From Eucalyptus grandis (taxonomy: Eukaryota; Streptophyta; Magnoliopsida; Myrtales; Myrtaceae): DNA of 64,000 nt. The notes under the pieces were generated by a model. The model ran no database searches, had not been told where the DNA came from, and worked only from the letters and a program-made list of their open reading frames with translations. Made by a program: the position numbers and the translations under genes. Numbering within the stretch: the first letter of the stretch is position 1; every line of letters starts with the position of its first letter. The stretch spans positions 49,210,112 to 49,274,111 of the forward strand of contig NC_052613.1 of the NCBI RefSeq assembly GCF_016545825.1, read 5' to 3'. Positions 46,661-59,384 of the stretch are shown piece after piece.

Positions 46661-49600
46661 ATGGACTCAGATGACAAGGATAAGTTTGAGCCGGCTAAAC
46701 AGAATGAGGACCCTATGAACTTCAATTCAGCTAGCATTTCCTCAGACTGGCAATTCTGCAGTGCAAATCTTTCAAGCGCACCAATGAATTTGGTTAGACC
46801 GGGCAATTCAATGGCTGTTTGTAGGGAAGATCTGATTGGTTCCTCTTCTTGTTCCTCTGCTCCAATGGCAGAGTCATTTGGGCCAGCCTTATGGGACCAC
46901 CTCTCCACCATGGAAAATTTGGGTTTTGTTAATATTAGTGCCCAAAACAATTTAAGCACTTCACATCTTCTGGGAATTAGAAAAGTTGGTCCTGAATCTG
47001 TTAGAGGCGATATAGGATGGAATCCACCGAGCTCAATGCTCAAAGGAGGCTTGTTTGTGCCAAGTGCACTCGGAACACTCCCAATCACGGAGGGCTTACC
47101 TCATTTTCCCACCGACTCTGGATTTATAGAGCGTGCAGCTCGTTTCTCGTGTTTTAGTGGAGGAAATTTAGGTAGTGTGATGAACCCTTTTGGAATTGCT
47201 GAAAATGCTGGTCTTTACCAAATTGCTGGGGGTTTGGTGCCTGGGCCACGGGATGTCTTCCCAGCTAGCTGCCCAAAGCCATTGCCTGGTGCACAAAGTG
47301 AGAAGAATGAGATGAACATTGAAGCTTGTAGAGATGTTCATTTGGCTGCTACTCAGGGAACTCCTCAGGGGAGCCCCCTAAAAAATGAGGGTGAAAGTGA
47401 AAGCCTGGCTAGATCTCGTGGTGAAGCAAAACAAGGTGCCACTGCTGGGTCCAGTAATGAGTCTGATGAAGCTGAGTTCAGTGGCGGCGGCAGCGGTGGT
47501 CAAGATAATCCGTCCATGTTAGAGGTTACTGGTGGAGAAGGTTCTGCTAAGGGTTTTGACTGTAAAAAGAGGAAAAGAAGTGGAGAGGTAATTTTTGCCA
47601 CTAATACTTATCATTTGTTTCATGTGAAAGTCATCTCACCTGCATGTTTTAATTGATCTGCGAATAGGATGCCGAACTTGATAAAGCGAAAGGGGCCCCT
47701 CAACTTGCTGAATCCCCAAAAGATGACAGTAGAACTCAACAGAAACTAGAAAATAACCCCAGCTCCAACACCAGCAAGGCCACTGCAAAGAATAATAAAC
47801 CGGGAACTCAGGGTTCGGATCCCCAAAAGGAAGATTATATTCATGTCAGGGCCCGAAGAGGCCAGGCAACTAATAGCCATAGTCTTGCTGAAAGGGTAAG
47901 GTTCCAACACTGAAGTAAATTCATCAAAGCTGACTTTTTTTCTGAAACTTGGTTGGACTGATTAGTGTTTGTGGCAATTGAAGGTGAGAAGGGAAAAGAT
48001 CAGTGAAAGGATGAAGTTTCTCCAAGATCTGGTACCTGGATGTAGTAAGGTAAACCTTTTTCGTGGGAATCGCTTCAACAGTTGTTTAACTCAAAGAATG
48101 CCACTACATTCTTATGTTGCCATTATGGCTTGTAACAAAAGGACTACATGATTTTTTCAGGTCACTGGCAAGGCAGTGATGCTGGATGAAATAATCAACT
48201 ATGTACAATCACTTCAGCGACAGGTTGAGGTACTGGAAGAGGACATGTTGACATAAGTTTTCTTTTGCATTACACAATATTGTTTACAGTCGTCTCTTTG
48301 ACATCTACTTTTCTTATATTTCTTAAAGAATTAATCTGTTTATGTATTTAGAATCATCGACATTAAGTGACTTGCTCTTAGGATGGGAGTTAATACTTTT
48401 TTGAGCTACTACAAATGATTGGTGATTAATGAATGTCATTTAGATGAAGCGGGTGTCTGAAATTTTATGGCTTTATATTTCATACTTGGTTTGGTTGTCT
48501 CCTGTTTTTCGCAGTTTTTGTCCATGAAACTTGCCACGGTGAATCCAAGGCTGGACTTTAACATTGAAGGACTGCTGGCTAAAGATGTAAGTGCTGCTAT
48601 ATCAGATGCTACTTTACTGTTACTGTGATTCATGGATCTACTCAATTCTCTTCAATAACCTTTTTTCCTTTTATCTGAATATTAATTTCCATGCAGCTTC
48701 TTCATTCAAGAGCTGGTCCTTCATCTACTTTGGGACTTCCACATGACATGCCTATGTCCTTTCCTCCGATGCATTTACCACCGCCAGGACTTATGCAAGG
48801 GGGCCCTACTGGTATCGGGAGACCTGTTGATCCATTGCGGAGACCCATGCAGAACCAGATGATACCATTGGCTGGGGGTTTTAAGGAGCCTTCTCAGGTA
48901 CTTACTCTCTCTGGAAGTTCCATGATTGCGTTGCTTCAATTTCATGTGCTCTATTTTCTTGGCAATTATGAGTGTTAACTATGGACTATAGACCATAATG
49001 AGGACAATAATCTGGGAAGGTTATCCCTGAAGTTGGCCCTTCATTCATGGGAAAGGGTTTGATATTGCTGTTGTTTTCATATTGTTTGTCTAGTGTAGAA
49101 GAGGCTTGAAAATTTTAATCTCCTACCAGAAGATGCCCAACTACATTTTCTGCACTCAAATCTTATTGTTTTTGTCTATTTAAAGAGAGCTAGGTGTCCT
49201 ATACTGTAGTTTTAAGTTCATAAGCAGATTTGGAACAAACTAGTAGCTTGAGTCGATATCCATCTGTTGTAAGAGGGCCTCAACCGCCAATGAGAAATCA
49301 TCTGCTAAGCTTAATAATCTTTCATCTACTTGAGTACTCAGATAAATTCGTGCCACCCATTTCATTGAGATCTTTCTTTTTAGATTTTTACATAGAAAAA
49401 AGCAATTTCCATTTTTAAGAGTCTTGTTAGTTAGAGCCACTCAGGTTGCTTCTAAAATGTACTTGTTGTTGCCGAAGTCTCCATGATCACAATTTGGTTA
49501 TTCTTACTCCACAACATTTTTATTGCAGCTGCCACACCCATGGGAGGATGAGCTGAACAATGTTGTACAGATGGGCTTTGTGGGTGGTGGTGGTGGTGGT

Positions 49601-49761
49601 TCTGGTGCTGCCCCAAGTGGTCAAGATGCAGAGGGTATCCTTATGACCTCATCTCAGCTAAACTTTATTACTCTCACCTCTTTTGAGCAAATTATGAAAT
49701 TTCCAATTTTCATTTTGCAGGGTCTGTCCCACCACCGAGTCACACGAAAGTTGAACTGTGA
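46661..49761 (+). CDS. BHLH49: bHLH transcription factor, bHLH49/ACE1 type
   Basis: Eight coding exons: 46661-47587, 47668-47895, 47984-48049, 48161-48229, 48515-48586, 48697-48897, 49529-49634 and 49721-49761. All have GT/AG borders and join in frame to 569 aa (Arabidopsis bHLH49 is about 486). The family signature [19 protein letters not shown] lies in exon one. The basic region starts at [17 protein letters not shown] with DNA contacts H380, E384, R388 (the His-Glu-Arg set for G-box binding). The helix-loop-helix spans about 386-440, and the C-terminus ends SHTKVEL. The family acts in the nucleus; Arabidopsis bHLH49 (ACE1) promotes cell elongation. The start is the ATG after CTACAGTG; a GTG one codon earlier is not a plant start. 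A glycine run (GGGGGG) lies near the C-terminus. The orthologue assignment is from memory of the family; bHLH74/77-type relatives are the alternative. Confidence 0.9.
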
Positions 49762-51154
49762 TGTGATCGTATCTAAATTTTATGCCATGTAACATCCTGT
49801 ACAGCTTATCTTACACTCAACAGCAACCACAGGAGGTGGATGAATTTGCTAGGCCTCCCACTTATGTGGGCTTCACCATTGTATAGTCCCATATTGGAGG
49901 ATCAAGCTTTTTAAGTCGCCTCATGCAAAGCGATGGCAAATCACCATGCAGTTCAATCGTACAGCCTCTAGCAGATTGTCAGCGAAGTGGTTTTCGATAC
50001 TTAGCCCCACAAAGTGCATCAAGTTTTTGATTCTGTAACATTGGGTGGTCCTACATTGATGCAATGAGATTTGCCGCCGGGAGCCAGAGACGATATCGTT
50101 TGATCTTCTAATGCCGTTGGGAGAATCGGGAGCCAGAGACGTTATCATTTGATCTGGGAGAATCAGGACTTTTGAGCACGGGGCAGCTTCTCTGCTCCTT
50201 GGTAATTAAATTTAGTGAGCTGTGGCAAATTCTACGAGATTGCTATGCAAACCATGCCCATCTTGGCAATTTTTAAATGATGATATATATGAAATGAGAG
50301 ATGCATTCTGATTCAGTTGATTGATTGCTTTTTCACATGATTGCTAACGACACTGCAATGAGGCCAGATCTTTTAGTATGGTTTGTGGAGAATGTGTATA
50401 AATTAGCTTCTCTGAAAGAGCATCCCTTGAATACTTGGACTCAAACCATGTTTGCAAAGATGATATTGACTGTTGCATTTTGAAATGTTCTCAGATTCTT
50501 GTTCATGTCCTAGGTAATTTTTTCGCGAGTGTACAGATTCAATCTCATGGTGAAGCTTTAGAGTTTTGGGGGCTATCATATGATTGCAACTGTAAAAAGC
50601 ATGAAAAAAATTAGCTCTTAAAGCTATAGCATAAACCTTCTGAGGCACAATGAAGGTGCAAGAAAGCCATCTTCTATGCGAAACAAGGTAGTGGAGGAGG
50701 GAGATTGTGTCCGAAAGTATTTGTATACGCTAGCCACCGACTTGAACAAATTTTTCCCGATTCAAGTGTATCCTTATTTTGGGATAATTCCAATTAAGGA
50801 CCTGAGATGAGAGCGTTTTCTTTAAAAAGGTCTACATTAGACCTTGTTTCAAAGGCTTCCAATGCTACCCTCACTTTAGGCCGTCTTCAATTTTCTCCTT
50901 ATTGGACCTTTTTCATGTACTTTTTTTTTCCCGGTTTTTCCCATCTTTTTTCATTATTATTTATGGATTCTAAAAGTATTTTACATCATTATACGGTCCG
51001 CAATTTTCGAAGGAATATGATACAGTACGTGATAGCCATATTTCATATTAAATCACCTTGTGAACAAAAGCAAGAAGTATGTCTGAATGATTTGTTCTGG
51101 TTGAGTATTAAACATCTCTGAACTAAAATAACAAAAACATGATTCTTCTACTCA
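49762..51154. other. 3' region of the bHLH gene and spacer
   Basis: Probable 3'UTR to about 50300. It contains a 49-bp partial tandem duplication, GGGAGCCAGAGACG at 50079 and again at 50128, each followed by TATCxTTTGATCT. The rest is AT-rich without a supported gene. Confidence 0.45.
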
Positions 51155-51163
51155 TTAAAAAAT

Positions 51164-51678
51164 GGGTTAATACCTTAAAAAACCCCAAACTGGTACACTT
51201 GTGACAAATTTACCCCAAACTATTTTTTTGACCACCAAAAAGACCAACCAGAGTATACCTTTGACAAATTTACTACAAACCGGTACATTTGTGACAAATT
51301 TACCCTATGCCGGTTTTCGTTAAATTTTATTATCAAATTATTAAGTTAAATGACACGTGATGCTTAACCGGTATACCAATTTAGGATTTTACGCTCCGTT
51401 TATCACAGTTTACAATTTTTATGATTTTTTGTGGTATTAATCCAATTTAGCATAGGGTATATTTAACAAAAAATTACCATTTTAGGGTTTTTTACAGTCG
51501 GATAAATTAGTTAAGGGTAAATTTGTCATAAATGTACAAGTTTAGGGTTTTTTTTTTATAGTTAATCGGGGTAAATTTGTTACAAGTGTACTAGTTTGGG
51601 GTTTTTTATGATAAAAAAAATAATTTATGGTAAATTTTTCACAAGTGTACCCGTTTGGGTTTTTCAGGGTATTAACCC
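51164..51678. mobile_element. Short foldback element, 515 bp, perfect 9-bp target duplication
   Basis: Ends GGGTTAATACC and AGGGTATTAACCC are inverted. The arms carry repeated GACAAATTTACCC and ACCCCAAACTxGTACAC words on the left and their complements on the right. The flanks TTAAAAAAT at 51155-51163 and 51679-51687 are identical. Non-autonomous, Mutator-like by target size and terminal structure. Confidence 0.8.
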
Positions 51679-52218
51679 TTAAAAAATTAGGATAACTTTC
51701 AATTAAGAGCTGAAAGAGGATTCGGAATGATCCAAAGTGATATTACTCTTGACATTAAATCCAACAAGTTATATTAAATAGGTGATGGATATCATGTAGG
51801 GTAGCCGTTGGCAATTTACCATTTCAACTTCTAACGTTTCATTTATGCTGCATTTGGTTTAGTTTTCCAAGAGGCTTTGGGTTTGCAAAACCTCTTGGGA
51901 AAATATTAGGTGTTTAGTAAGCCTTTCGAAGTGGCTCTTGGCCAAATACTGATCTTGAAAAAATTGAAAGCCTAAGGCAAGTAGGGATCGGCTTTAGGCA
52001 AAATGCTATTTCTAAACATTTTTCCTTTCACCTTGCCCTCATTATTATTAGGATTTGTGGATAGTCGCCAGGTGCTTGGGCTTATTGGTGACCCCGAGCC
52101 TTATCACTTGGGTCACGCCATCCTTGGCCTCATTGCTTGGGGTTGCATAGTGTTGCTGAGGTCATTGACGCTAAATTTAGCTCAACAACAAATGATTTGA
52201 TTTTTCAAATAAAAAGAA

Positions 52219-52575
52219 AAGTTAATACTCTTAAAAATCTAAAATCAGTATATATATGATAAATTTATTCTAAACTAATTTTTTTATCATAAAAACCCCA
52301 AATTATTATACTTGATGTAATTTGTTCGACCGCCAAAAATTTCAAAATGGTATATTTGTGACAAATATATCCTCCATTAAATTAGATTAATGCGACAAAA
52401 AACCACAAAAATTATACAACCGTAACATATAAAGACTAAAATCTCAAATTAATACACTAGCCAACTGTTATATGTTGTTAAACTTAACAATTTAATAGTA
52501 GAATTTTACAAAAAATTAATAGATGGTAAATTTGTCACATGTGTACCGATTTGAGGTTTTTGAAAATATTAACCC
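52219..52575. mobile_element. Short foldback element, 357 bp, perfect 9-bp target duplication
   Basis: Same family as 51164-51678. Ends AAGTTAATACTC and AATATTAACCC, flanked by TAAAAAGAA at 52210-52218 and 52576-52584. The arms share GATAAATTTATTCTAAACT-type and GTAAATTTGTCACA words. It lies about 500 bp upstream of the PPR start codon. Confidence 0.75.
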
Positions 52576-52639
52576 TAAAAAGAATAGAAAAATTATAGCC
52601 GCAGTCAGTAAATTTTTTTACCAAACACTACTTAAACCT

Positions 52640-53072
52640 AGAATTGCTTTGCAAAGCAGTTTTTACCGAACATGGGCTTTGGCTTTCAAACTTTAACATC
52701 ACACCAAAAGCCCGTTTCCAAAGTCGGAGTAAAAACCCACTCCCACTTTCCCATTTCGAAGAGGGGGCGAATTTGGAAGAACAGCGACAGTACCCGTTGG
52801 AAGTTGGAACCCTTCTTCCTCTCTCTCTCTCTTCCTCTGCGGCCAAAACCAAGAAGAGAAATCCTCAGAGACAGTCGCATCATCTCTCTCCCCAACTCCT
52901 CCTCGTGCGGCCGTTCGTCGGTGACGGGACGCCCCAGCGTCGGGCCGCAGATAGGCTGAGCAACGACGTGAACCGACGCCGACGCGTGCTTTCGTGACGC
53001 GGCCTGAGCATTTTCCTTTTCCGTCTCGGCATGCATTAAACGGCCGGCCCCGACTCCCAACGGACGAAGGAA
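52640..53072 (+). promoter_or_regulatory. 5' region of the PPR gene
   Basis: Contains CACTTTCCCATTTCGAAGAG, a CT-rich tract near 52816-52837 and GGCCGTTCGTCGGTGACGGG, all found again in diverged form at 61900-62100. No clear TATA box. The segment is probably promoter plus 5'UTR of the PPR gene. Confidence 0.5.
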
Positions 53073-55303
53073 ATGTCCGCCAGCTCCGACCGCTACTGTT
53101 CCTTACTGAAGCTCTGCTTCCACACCCGCAATGTGAACCAAGCGAAGAGGCTTCACTGTCTCATCATCAAGACCTTGACCCGTCCCGAGACCATCCTGTA
53201 CAACACCCTCGTCGACGCCTACGCTAAACTCGGCAGTCTAAAGCACGCGCGCCACGTGTTCGACCGTATTCCGCAGCCGAACCTCTTCTCCTGGAACACC
53301 CTCCTTTCTGCGTATGCGAAATCGGGGGACATCACCAGGGCGCGGGAGATATTTGAATCGATGCCGAACAGGGATGGAGTGTCGTGGAACTGTCTCATTT
53401 CGGGGTATGCGAACAGAGGGTTGGTGATTGAGTCGGTGAAGGCCTATAATGAGATGTTGAGAGATGGGAGCGCGAACTTGAACAGGATCACGCTCTCAAC
53501 GATGCTCATATTGTCTTCAAGTAAAAATCGTGTGGATTTGGGTCGGCAGATACACTGCCATGTGATAAAGTTCGGATTTTGGGCGTATGTTTTCGTGGGT
53601 AGCCCTTTGGTGGACATGTACTCGAAAGCGGGATTGATTCACGATGCAAAGAGGGTTTTTGATGGCATTCCTGAGAAGAATATAGTAATGTATAATACAG
53701 TGATGACAGGGCTTTTGAGATGTGGGATGGTTGAGGAGTCTGAGCGCATATTTTGTGGAATGAAGGAAAGAGATTCGATCTCATGGACGACAATGATTAC
53801 AGGATATATTCAGAATGGTTTAGAAAGAGAAGCAATCAAATGGTTCAGAAAGATGAGTTTTGAAGGCTTGGCAATTGATCAGTTTACTTTTGGGAGTGTG
53901 CTAACTGCCTGTGGGAGTCTGGTGGCTTTGGAAGAAGGGAGGCAAATTCACGCATATGCAATCAGGACCAATTACACCGACATTGTCTTTGTAGGTAGTG
54001 CTCTTGTTGACATGTACTGCAAGTGTAAAAAGATCACATATGCTGAAAAAGTATTTAGAAAAATGACCATTAAGAATGTTATATCATGGACAGCAATGCT
54101 TGTGGGGTATGGTCAGAATGGGCTGAGTGAGGATGCTGTCAAGGTTTTCTGTGATATGCAGAAAAATGGCATTGAACCCGATGAGTTCACACTCGGGAGT
54201 GTGATTAGCTCATGCGCAAACCTAGCAAGCGTAGAAGAGGGTGCACAGTTTCATTGTAGAGCCTTGGTTTCTGGCTTTATTTCATTTTTGACAGTTTCAA
54301 ATGCTCTCATCACCTTGTACGGTAAATGTGGAAGCATAGAGGACTCTGATCGGCTGTTCAATGAGATGAGAATTAGGGATGAGGTTTCCTGGACAGCACT
54401 TTGTCATGTTATGCTCAGTTTGGCAAAGCTAAGGAGACCATAGATTTGTTTGAGAAGATGTTGGCCCAGGGATTGAAACTAGATGCTGTCACTTTCATTG
54501 GCGTTCTTTCAGCGTGCAGTAGAGCAGGATTAGTTGAGAAAGGACAAAAATATTTTGAATCGATGGTCAAAGATTACAGAATTACCCCAATCGCTGATCA
54601 CTATACTTGCATGATTGATCTTTTTAGCCGATCAGGAAGGTTAGAAGAAGCCAAAAATTTTATACACAACATGCCCTTCCCTCCTGATGCAATTGGTTGG
54701 GCACAGCTGCTGAGCTCATGTAGACTTCATGGTAATATGGAAATTGGGAAATGGGCAGCTGATTCACTGTTAGAATTGGAGCCACAGAACCCAGCAAGCT
54801 ATGTTTTGCTCACAAATATCTATGCAGCAAGAGGGAAGTGGGACTTTGTGGCCCAACTAAGGCGGGATATGAGAGATAGATCAATAAAAAAGGAACCAGG
54901 ATGTAGTTGGATCAAGTACAAGAACAGAGTACATATCTTTTCAGCTGATGATCAATCAAGTCCTCATTCAGAACTTATAAGTGCTGAGCTGGACAAGTTG
55001 ACTGCTAGAATCATAGAAGACGGATATGTGCCAGACATGAGCCCAGTTCTCCATGATGTGGAGGAGTCAAAGAAACTGAAGATGCTAAATCGCCATAGTG
55101 AAAGGCTTGCAATTGCTTTCGGATTAATATATATTCCTTCAGGCCTCCCAATACGGATTTTTAAGAATCTTAGGGTTTGTGGAGATTGCCACAATGCAAC
55201 AAAATACATATCTAAAGTCACTCGAAGAGAAATAATCGTGAGAGATGCGGTTCGTTTCCATATTTTTAGGGATGGAACATGTTCATGCGGAGATTTTTGG
55301 TGA
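53073..55303 (+). CDS. PPR protein, PLS class with E and DYW domains (At1g68930-like), one apparent frameshift
   Basis: Intronless. The first frame (53073-54443) and a second frame (to 55303) join if one missing base near 54399-54404 is allowed for, in DEVSWTAL / SCYAQFG. The product would then be 743 aa, the same length I recall for Arabidopsis At1g68930, whose text it follows throughout ([33 protein letters not shown]). PLS-type PPR repeats fill the first two thirds. The end is an E/DYW cytidine-deaminase-like domain: HSE (675-677), CGDC (703-706) and the terminal CSCGDFW, with DFW in place of DYW. Such proteins bind organellar RNA, usually for C-to-U editing; location and target are not visible here. 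As written, the gene would make a 456-residue protein without the DYW domain. A sequencing or assembly error is as likely as a real mutation because nothing else is damaged. Confidence 0.9.
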
Positions 55304-58300
55304 TATCTTCTCGGTATGATATCTTTTCAAGGGGATGAGATTACCTTTCAGGTTACCATAAGTGACAGAGGTTTTGTTTGATATGGATAAAAAGGTTACT
55401 AAAGCATTTAGCTTCTTCAGCATCATCTTCGTAGCTTTTAAAAGCTATCACGCCAAGGGCAGTGAGTATTTCCTGAGAAAATTTTCAGGGTTTCATGCCA
55501 AAGTTGGGTTAATCTGCAAGATCCTCGCGAAGTACTTGATCCCAGTAAACCGAGGTGACCTTTTGTGGGAAAGGAAACCCTGATAATGCTCATTAATCTT
55601 GATTTGGTGAGGAAGTGCATAAATTATAGAAAGCTCTTTGTTTTATCAGGAGGTGTGCTGAGAAAGAGGAAAGAAATGTTTTCTTCAATCAGAGTTTTTG
55701 GCTAGTTCTTGCTCTCTCAGGACATGGAGGTATTAAGGAAAGAGCTTATTAGTTTCAAATTGTAATTACTTGCATTTTCTTTTGAACTCATTGGCTGTAC
55801 AGCTAGAATGACGATTTTTGTTCTTTGTCAGAATATGGATATACAACATGGACCCAGATGTGCCTCAAACTCCTTAAGGATGTTAAAAGCTGACCTAGAC
55901 ATCAGTTTGAAGCGATATCTGCTTAATCTGTGGCAATTTATTTCCATGTCACTGGAAACACTTAAGCCACAGAAGTAGGGGGATGTTTGGTGGGAAGCCT
56001 TCATGTTTGGAGTTTCTCTTCTTTGTCCAAGGATTAGAATGATTGCAGAGACAATAACAGTGAGACATTGAGGCAGGTTACCGCTTCCATGTGAGAGGAA
56101 TGTACAGCAGAAATACACTCAGTAACTCCCGCAAAGATGATCACCTATCAGTATCACAACTACCACAGTTTTGGGTAACTCTTCTTCTGGCGCACCAAGC
56201 AATGGTGACACCAAAGGCCAGCGGTTTGTCTCACTATTGAGTTCTGGGAGAGTCCTGGTTAAGTTCTTTATTTGTTTATGAAACAAGCACAAATGAAACA
56301 GCACACGTGATATAGATGAATAAAAGTGAACAATAAGAGATAAAATGTGTTGTTGACTTTCTTGACCAGTGATTTTAACTTGTGCTTGCTGTTCTATTGT
56401 ATCAAACATGGTAGATTAGCAGTATCGCTAAACTCCCTTGCAGATTACCAGTTGGATATGTTAGTTTCACTCTATGGTGCACTTACATTCACTTTCTGTG
56501 AGTTGGAACATGGTTTGCATTGCTTAGTCTGGAGATGGATTAATACACTGATGCTGCAGCTGACTTGTGCTGTCTAAATACAGCTACATCTGAATTAGTT
56601 TTTATCAACCCTTGCGGTGGTGGCTATGAATGAATGCTAATCTTGCTGAATCCGTTGAGATCTTGCGGCCCCAAATTCTTGGAAGGAGCTGATAATTCGT
56701 TGGAGTCACAATGGGATGTTGGAGGGGGTGTGGTTTTGAATGATCTGGTTCCAATGCTCCCACAAACACCAATAAGTTACTACGACCATAGTAGGAAAAT
56801 CGACGGGCAGAAAAACATTTGCCCAATATAGTAATTCAGACTGGATAAGTTTCTCACAAATACCATCATACTGCAATATTTTGAAGCGAAGACACCAAGA
56901 TAATGTACCCCACGTGCCTTTTCTTGATATATGCAATACATTGTTGGATCCTAATTAGCCACTTTCCATATTGAACCATGAAGAGTTTGGAGATCCTCTG
57001 CCACAATTTTAGTCCATCATGAGTTATGCGCCTTATGATGACATTTGCGAAGGGGGATGTCCTCTGTCAACCCTCTCCTCGTCAGCTCTTATTTCTTTTA
57101 TTTGTATTTGATTGTTTCATTTGTGTGATTTATTTCTCTTTTAGGAAAAGCTTTCACCTGAGTATGTTCTTACTGGTATAACTTCTCTAGCTAACACGTT
57201 TTGATGTTCTGTGTATGCATGAATTTTTTTTTATTCTAACAAGTTTTATTGTGTGGTAGTCTGTAATCCTATGGGACTCTGGTAGTGACTCCCAAGTGAA
57301 ATGAGTTCACGAAAATGATGTGCTCATTTTCCAGATTTGAAAATTTATCTTTTGTTGATCTAGGAAACTGGTCACTTGTTCATCTATTTTCCTGCAGTTA
57401 CTTTAGCTAGGAAACCCTTAATTCCTTGTTAATTGAAGTCTATTCATTCGATTAATTGATTGTTACAACGCAGATGGTTCTATATGTGAAGATGCCCGGG
57501 AATTCTAGTCCCTTCCCTGAGCTTCAGTATGAAGGGCTGCTTGATATGCAGTCACCTGGAACTTATAAGCAGTTGCCTGCCCTTCGTGTACTGGGAGTAG
57601 GCTTGCCATCTATGAATATGCTTATCGAAGTTTCAAAGCCTGTTGTCTTTAAGTTTTAATTTCTATGCGAGATTACAGGCCTCAAATCTTGGACCTGTTC
57701 TTGATCTGAACTCTGTTCCGAGTCTGTTACAAATTTTACACAGTTACATGCTGAGTCCTACATGTTCTATGCACCCATCAACTTTTGGCCTGGGAAGCAT
57801 TTGCAACCCTTAAGGCTGTTTTGTTCTTACGCCTTCTCACTTTAATTTTGCACTTTGTTATCCAAGCCGTGACTGCAATTACAGCAACAGTTTATTTTCG
57901 ATTGCTAAATCAACTAGGTATCATTTTTGTGGCAAGCAAGCAAGTTTTAGTAACAGGCCAGTTAAGCACTCAAATGTCCTCTCTATATGCGATTCCGTTT
58001 CCCCACTCCTTGTTGGACTGGTGGTTTCGTGCTGGTGCTTGTTAGTTAGCTGAATATGGTGAAAGAAAAAAGGCCCCAAGAAGCTGGACGTGCCTTCTGC
58101 GTCTGCTTATCCTGTGTCCTCGACCACCCTTGCTAGATTGTGTTCCCGTGGATGGTATTTATCGGTGTAAACAAAGTGAAATAGGAGTGTAAAGAAAAGT
58201 GAAATAGGAAGTCATACGATGTCGAATTCACCACCTATTAGTCCCATCACCCTCTTTTTGTGCGTTTTCAGGGGTGAATCATTATTAATAAGTACATGGC

Positions 58301-58944
58301 CCTCCAGCTAATGAACTCATCGCTAATCAACTTAAGCTGTTTTTCAGCTCCTTATAAGCTGATTGCACTTATTGTTTGTACAATTTTGTCAAAAATAGTA
58401 ACATTCTTTACGCTTTGCAAGTTGAGCATGTTGTTACCAATAATTATCTAATAATATAATAATTTTATTTAATTAATCGTTATTAGTAGTTCTATTAGGG
58501 TTAGTAATTCCCCATTGCTTTATTCTTTGTAACTCAACGATGATATTCCTAAGCAATTGTTCTGCTATAGAGTTATTTTCCTCAACATATCATAACTTGT
58601 AGTTCGTGTCCTTAGTAATTATACCTCCAACAATTTTAATTTGCCTAAAATTATTGCGATTTCAATTGCACTTATTGATAGTACTTTGCTTTATTGCATA
58701 GTAGTTAAGCTATATTGCAATATTAAGAAATTCCCATCACTTAGTAATTAACTAATGGAATGGTAAGGTGAAATTGACCTTATAATCAATAATTGATCTC
58801 AATAATCATAACTTACCTTTAAGTCCATCTAAATCGTAGTTAGTAATTATCTTCAAAGTTTGTAAATGAACTCAAGTTATCATATGCTCAAAGGTCTTCA
58901 TGATTGTAACTTTTCTTGAGAAATAGTAATCCACTTAAATATCA
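55304..58944. other. Region downstream of the PPR gene
   Basis: T-rich, partly transcript-like DNA that could include 3'UTR. A possible last exon at about 57473-57659 (open, preceded by TTGTTACAACGCAG) has no recognisable product. 58140-58944 is AT-rich spacer. Nothing else is supported. Confidence 0.4.
56605..56936 (-). pseudogene. Possible RNase H-type fragment of a non-LTR element
   Basis: The minus strand shows VTYWCLWEHWNQIIQN in one frame, then after a shift PRIWGRKISTDSARL. Plant LINE-derived proteins have a 'hhWxxWxxRNxhhF' segment followed by 'PPxGxhKhNxDGA' at the start of RNase H. The order and spacing fit but the match is weak and shifted. Confidence 0.3.
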
Positions 58945-59384
58945 AAGTTAATATCACTAAAAACTCTAAATTGGAACTCCTGTAATGAATTTATTCAAAA
59001 TTAATTTCGGGTCATCAAAAACCTTAATTTGATTATTTGTGATAAATTTACTTTAAACTAATTTTTGAGTCATAAAACACCTAAACCGATACACTTATGA
59101 CATATTTATCCTCCCTTAATTTCTATCAAATTTTATCGTGAAATTACTAAGTTAAATGATACATGACAATAGTTCAATTGACATGGTAAGTCCATATGAA
59201 AATCTATATCAATTTGGGATAAAATTGTCACAAATGATTGATTTGGGGTTTTTGATGATAAAAAATTAGTTTACAATAAATTTGTCACGAATATACTACT
59301 AAGGAGTTTTTGGTAACCTAAAAATTAGTTTAAGTTAAATTTATCACAGATGTTCTAATTTGAAGTTTTTCGGGATATTAACTA
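58945..59384. mobile_element. Short foldback element, about 440 bp, 8 of 9 bases of target duplication kept
   Basis: Third member of the 51164 family: ends AAGTTAATATC and GATATTAACTA, arms with GATAAATTTACTTTAAACTA and its complement. Flanks are TAAATATCA (58936-58944) and TAAATATTA (59385-59393). Confidence 0.65.

Noticed and set aside
47588..47656. Extension of the first bHLH coding exon to a stop at 47656
   Set aside because: This is read-through into intron 1. The GT donor at 47588 and AG before 47668 restore the family sequence in frame.
49885..50070. GTCCCATATTGGAGG and GGTCCTACATTGATG as upstream elements of a small nuclear RNA gene
   Set aside because: Only loosely like the plant RTCCCACATCG element, with no TATA box at the usual distance and no recognisable snRNA behind either.
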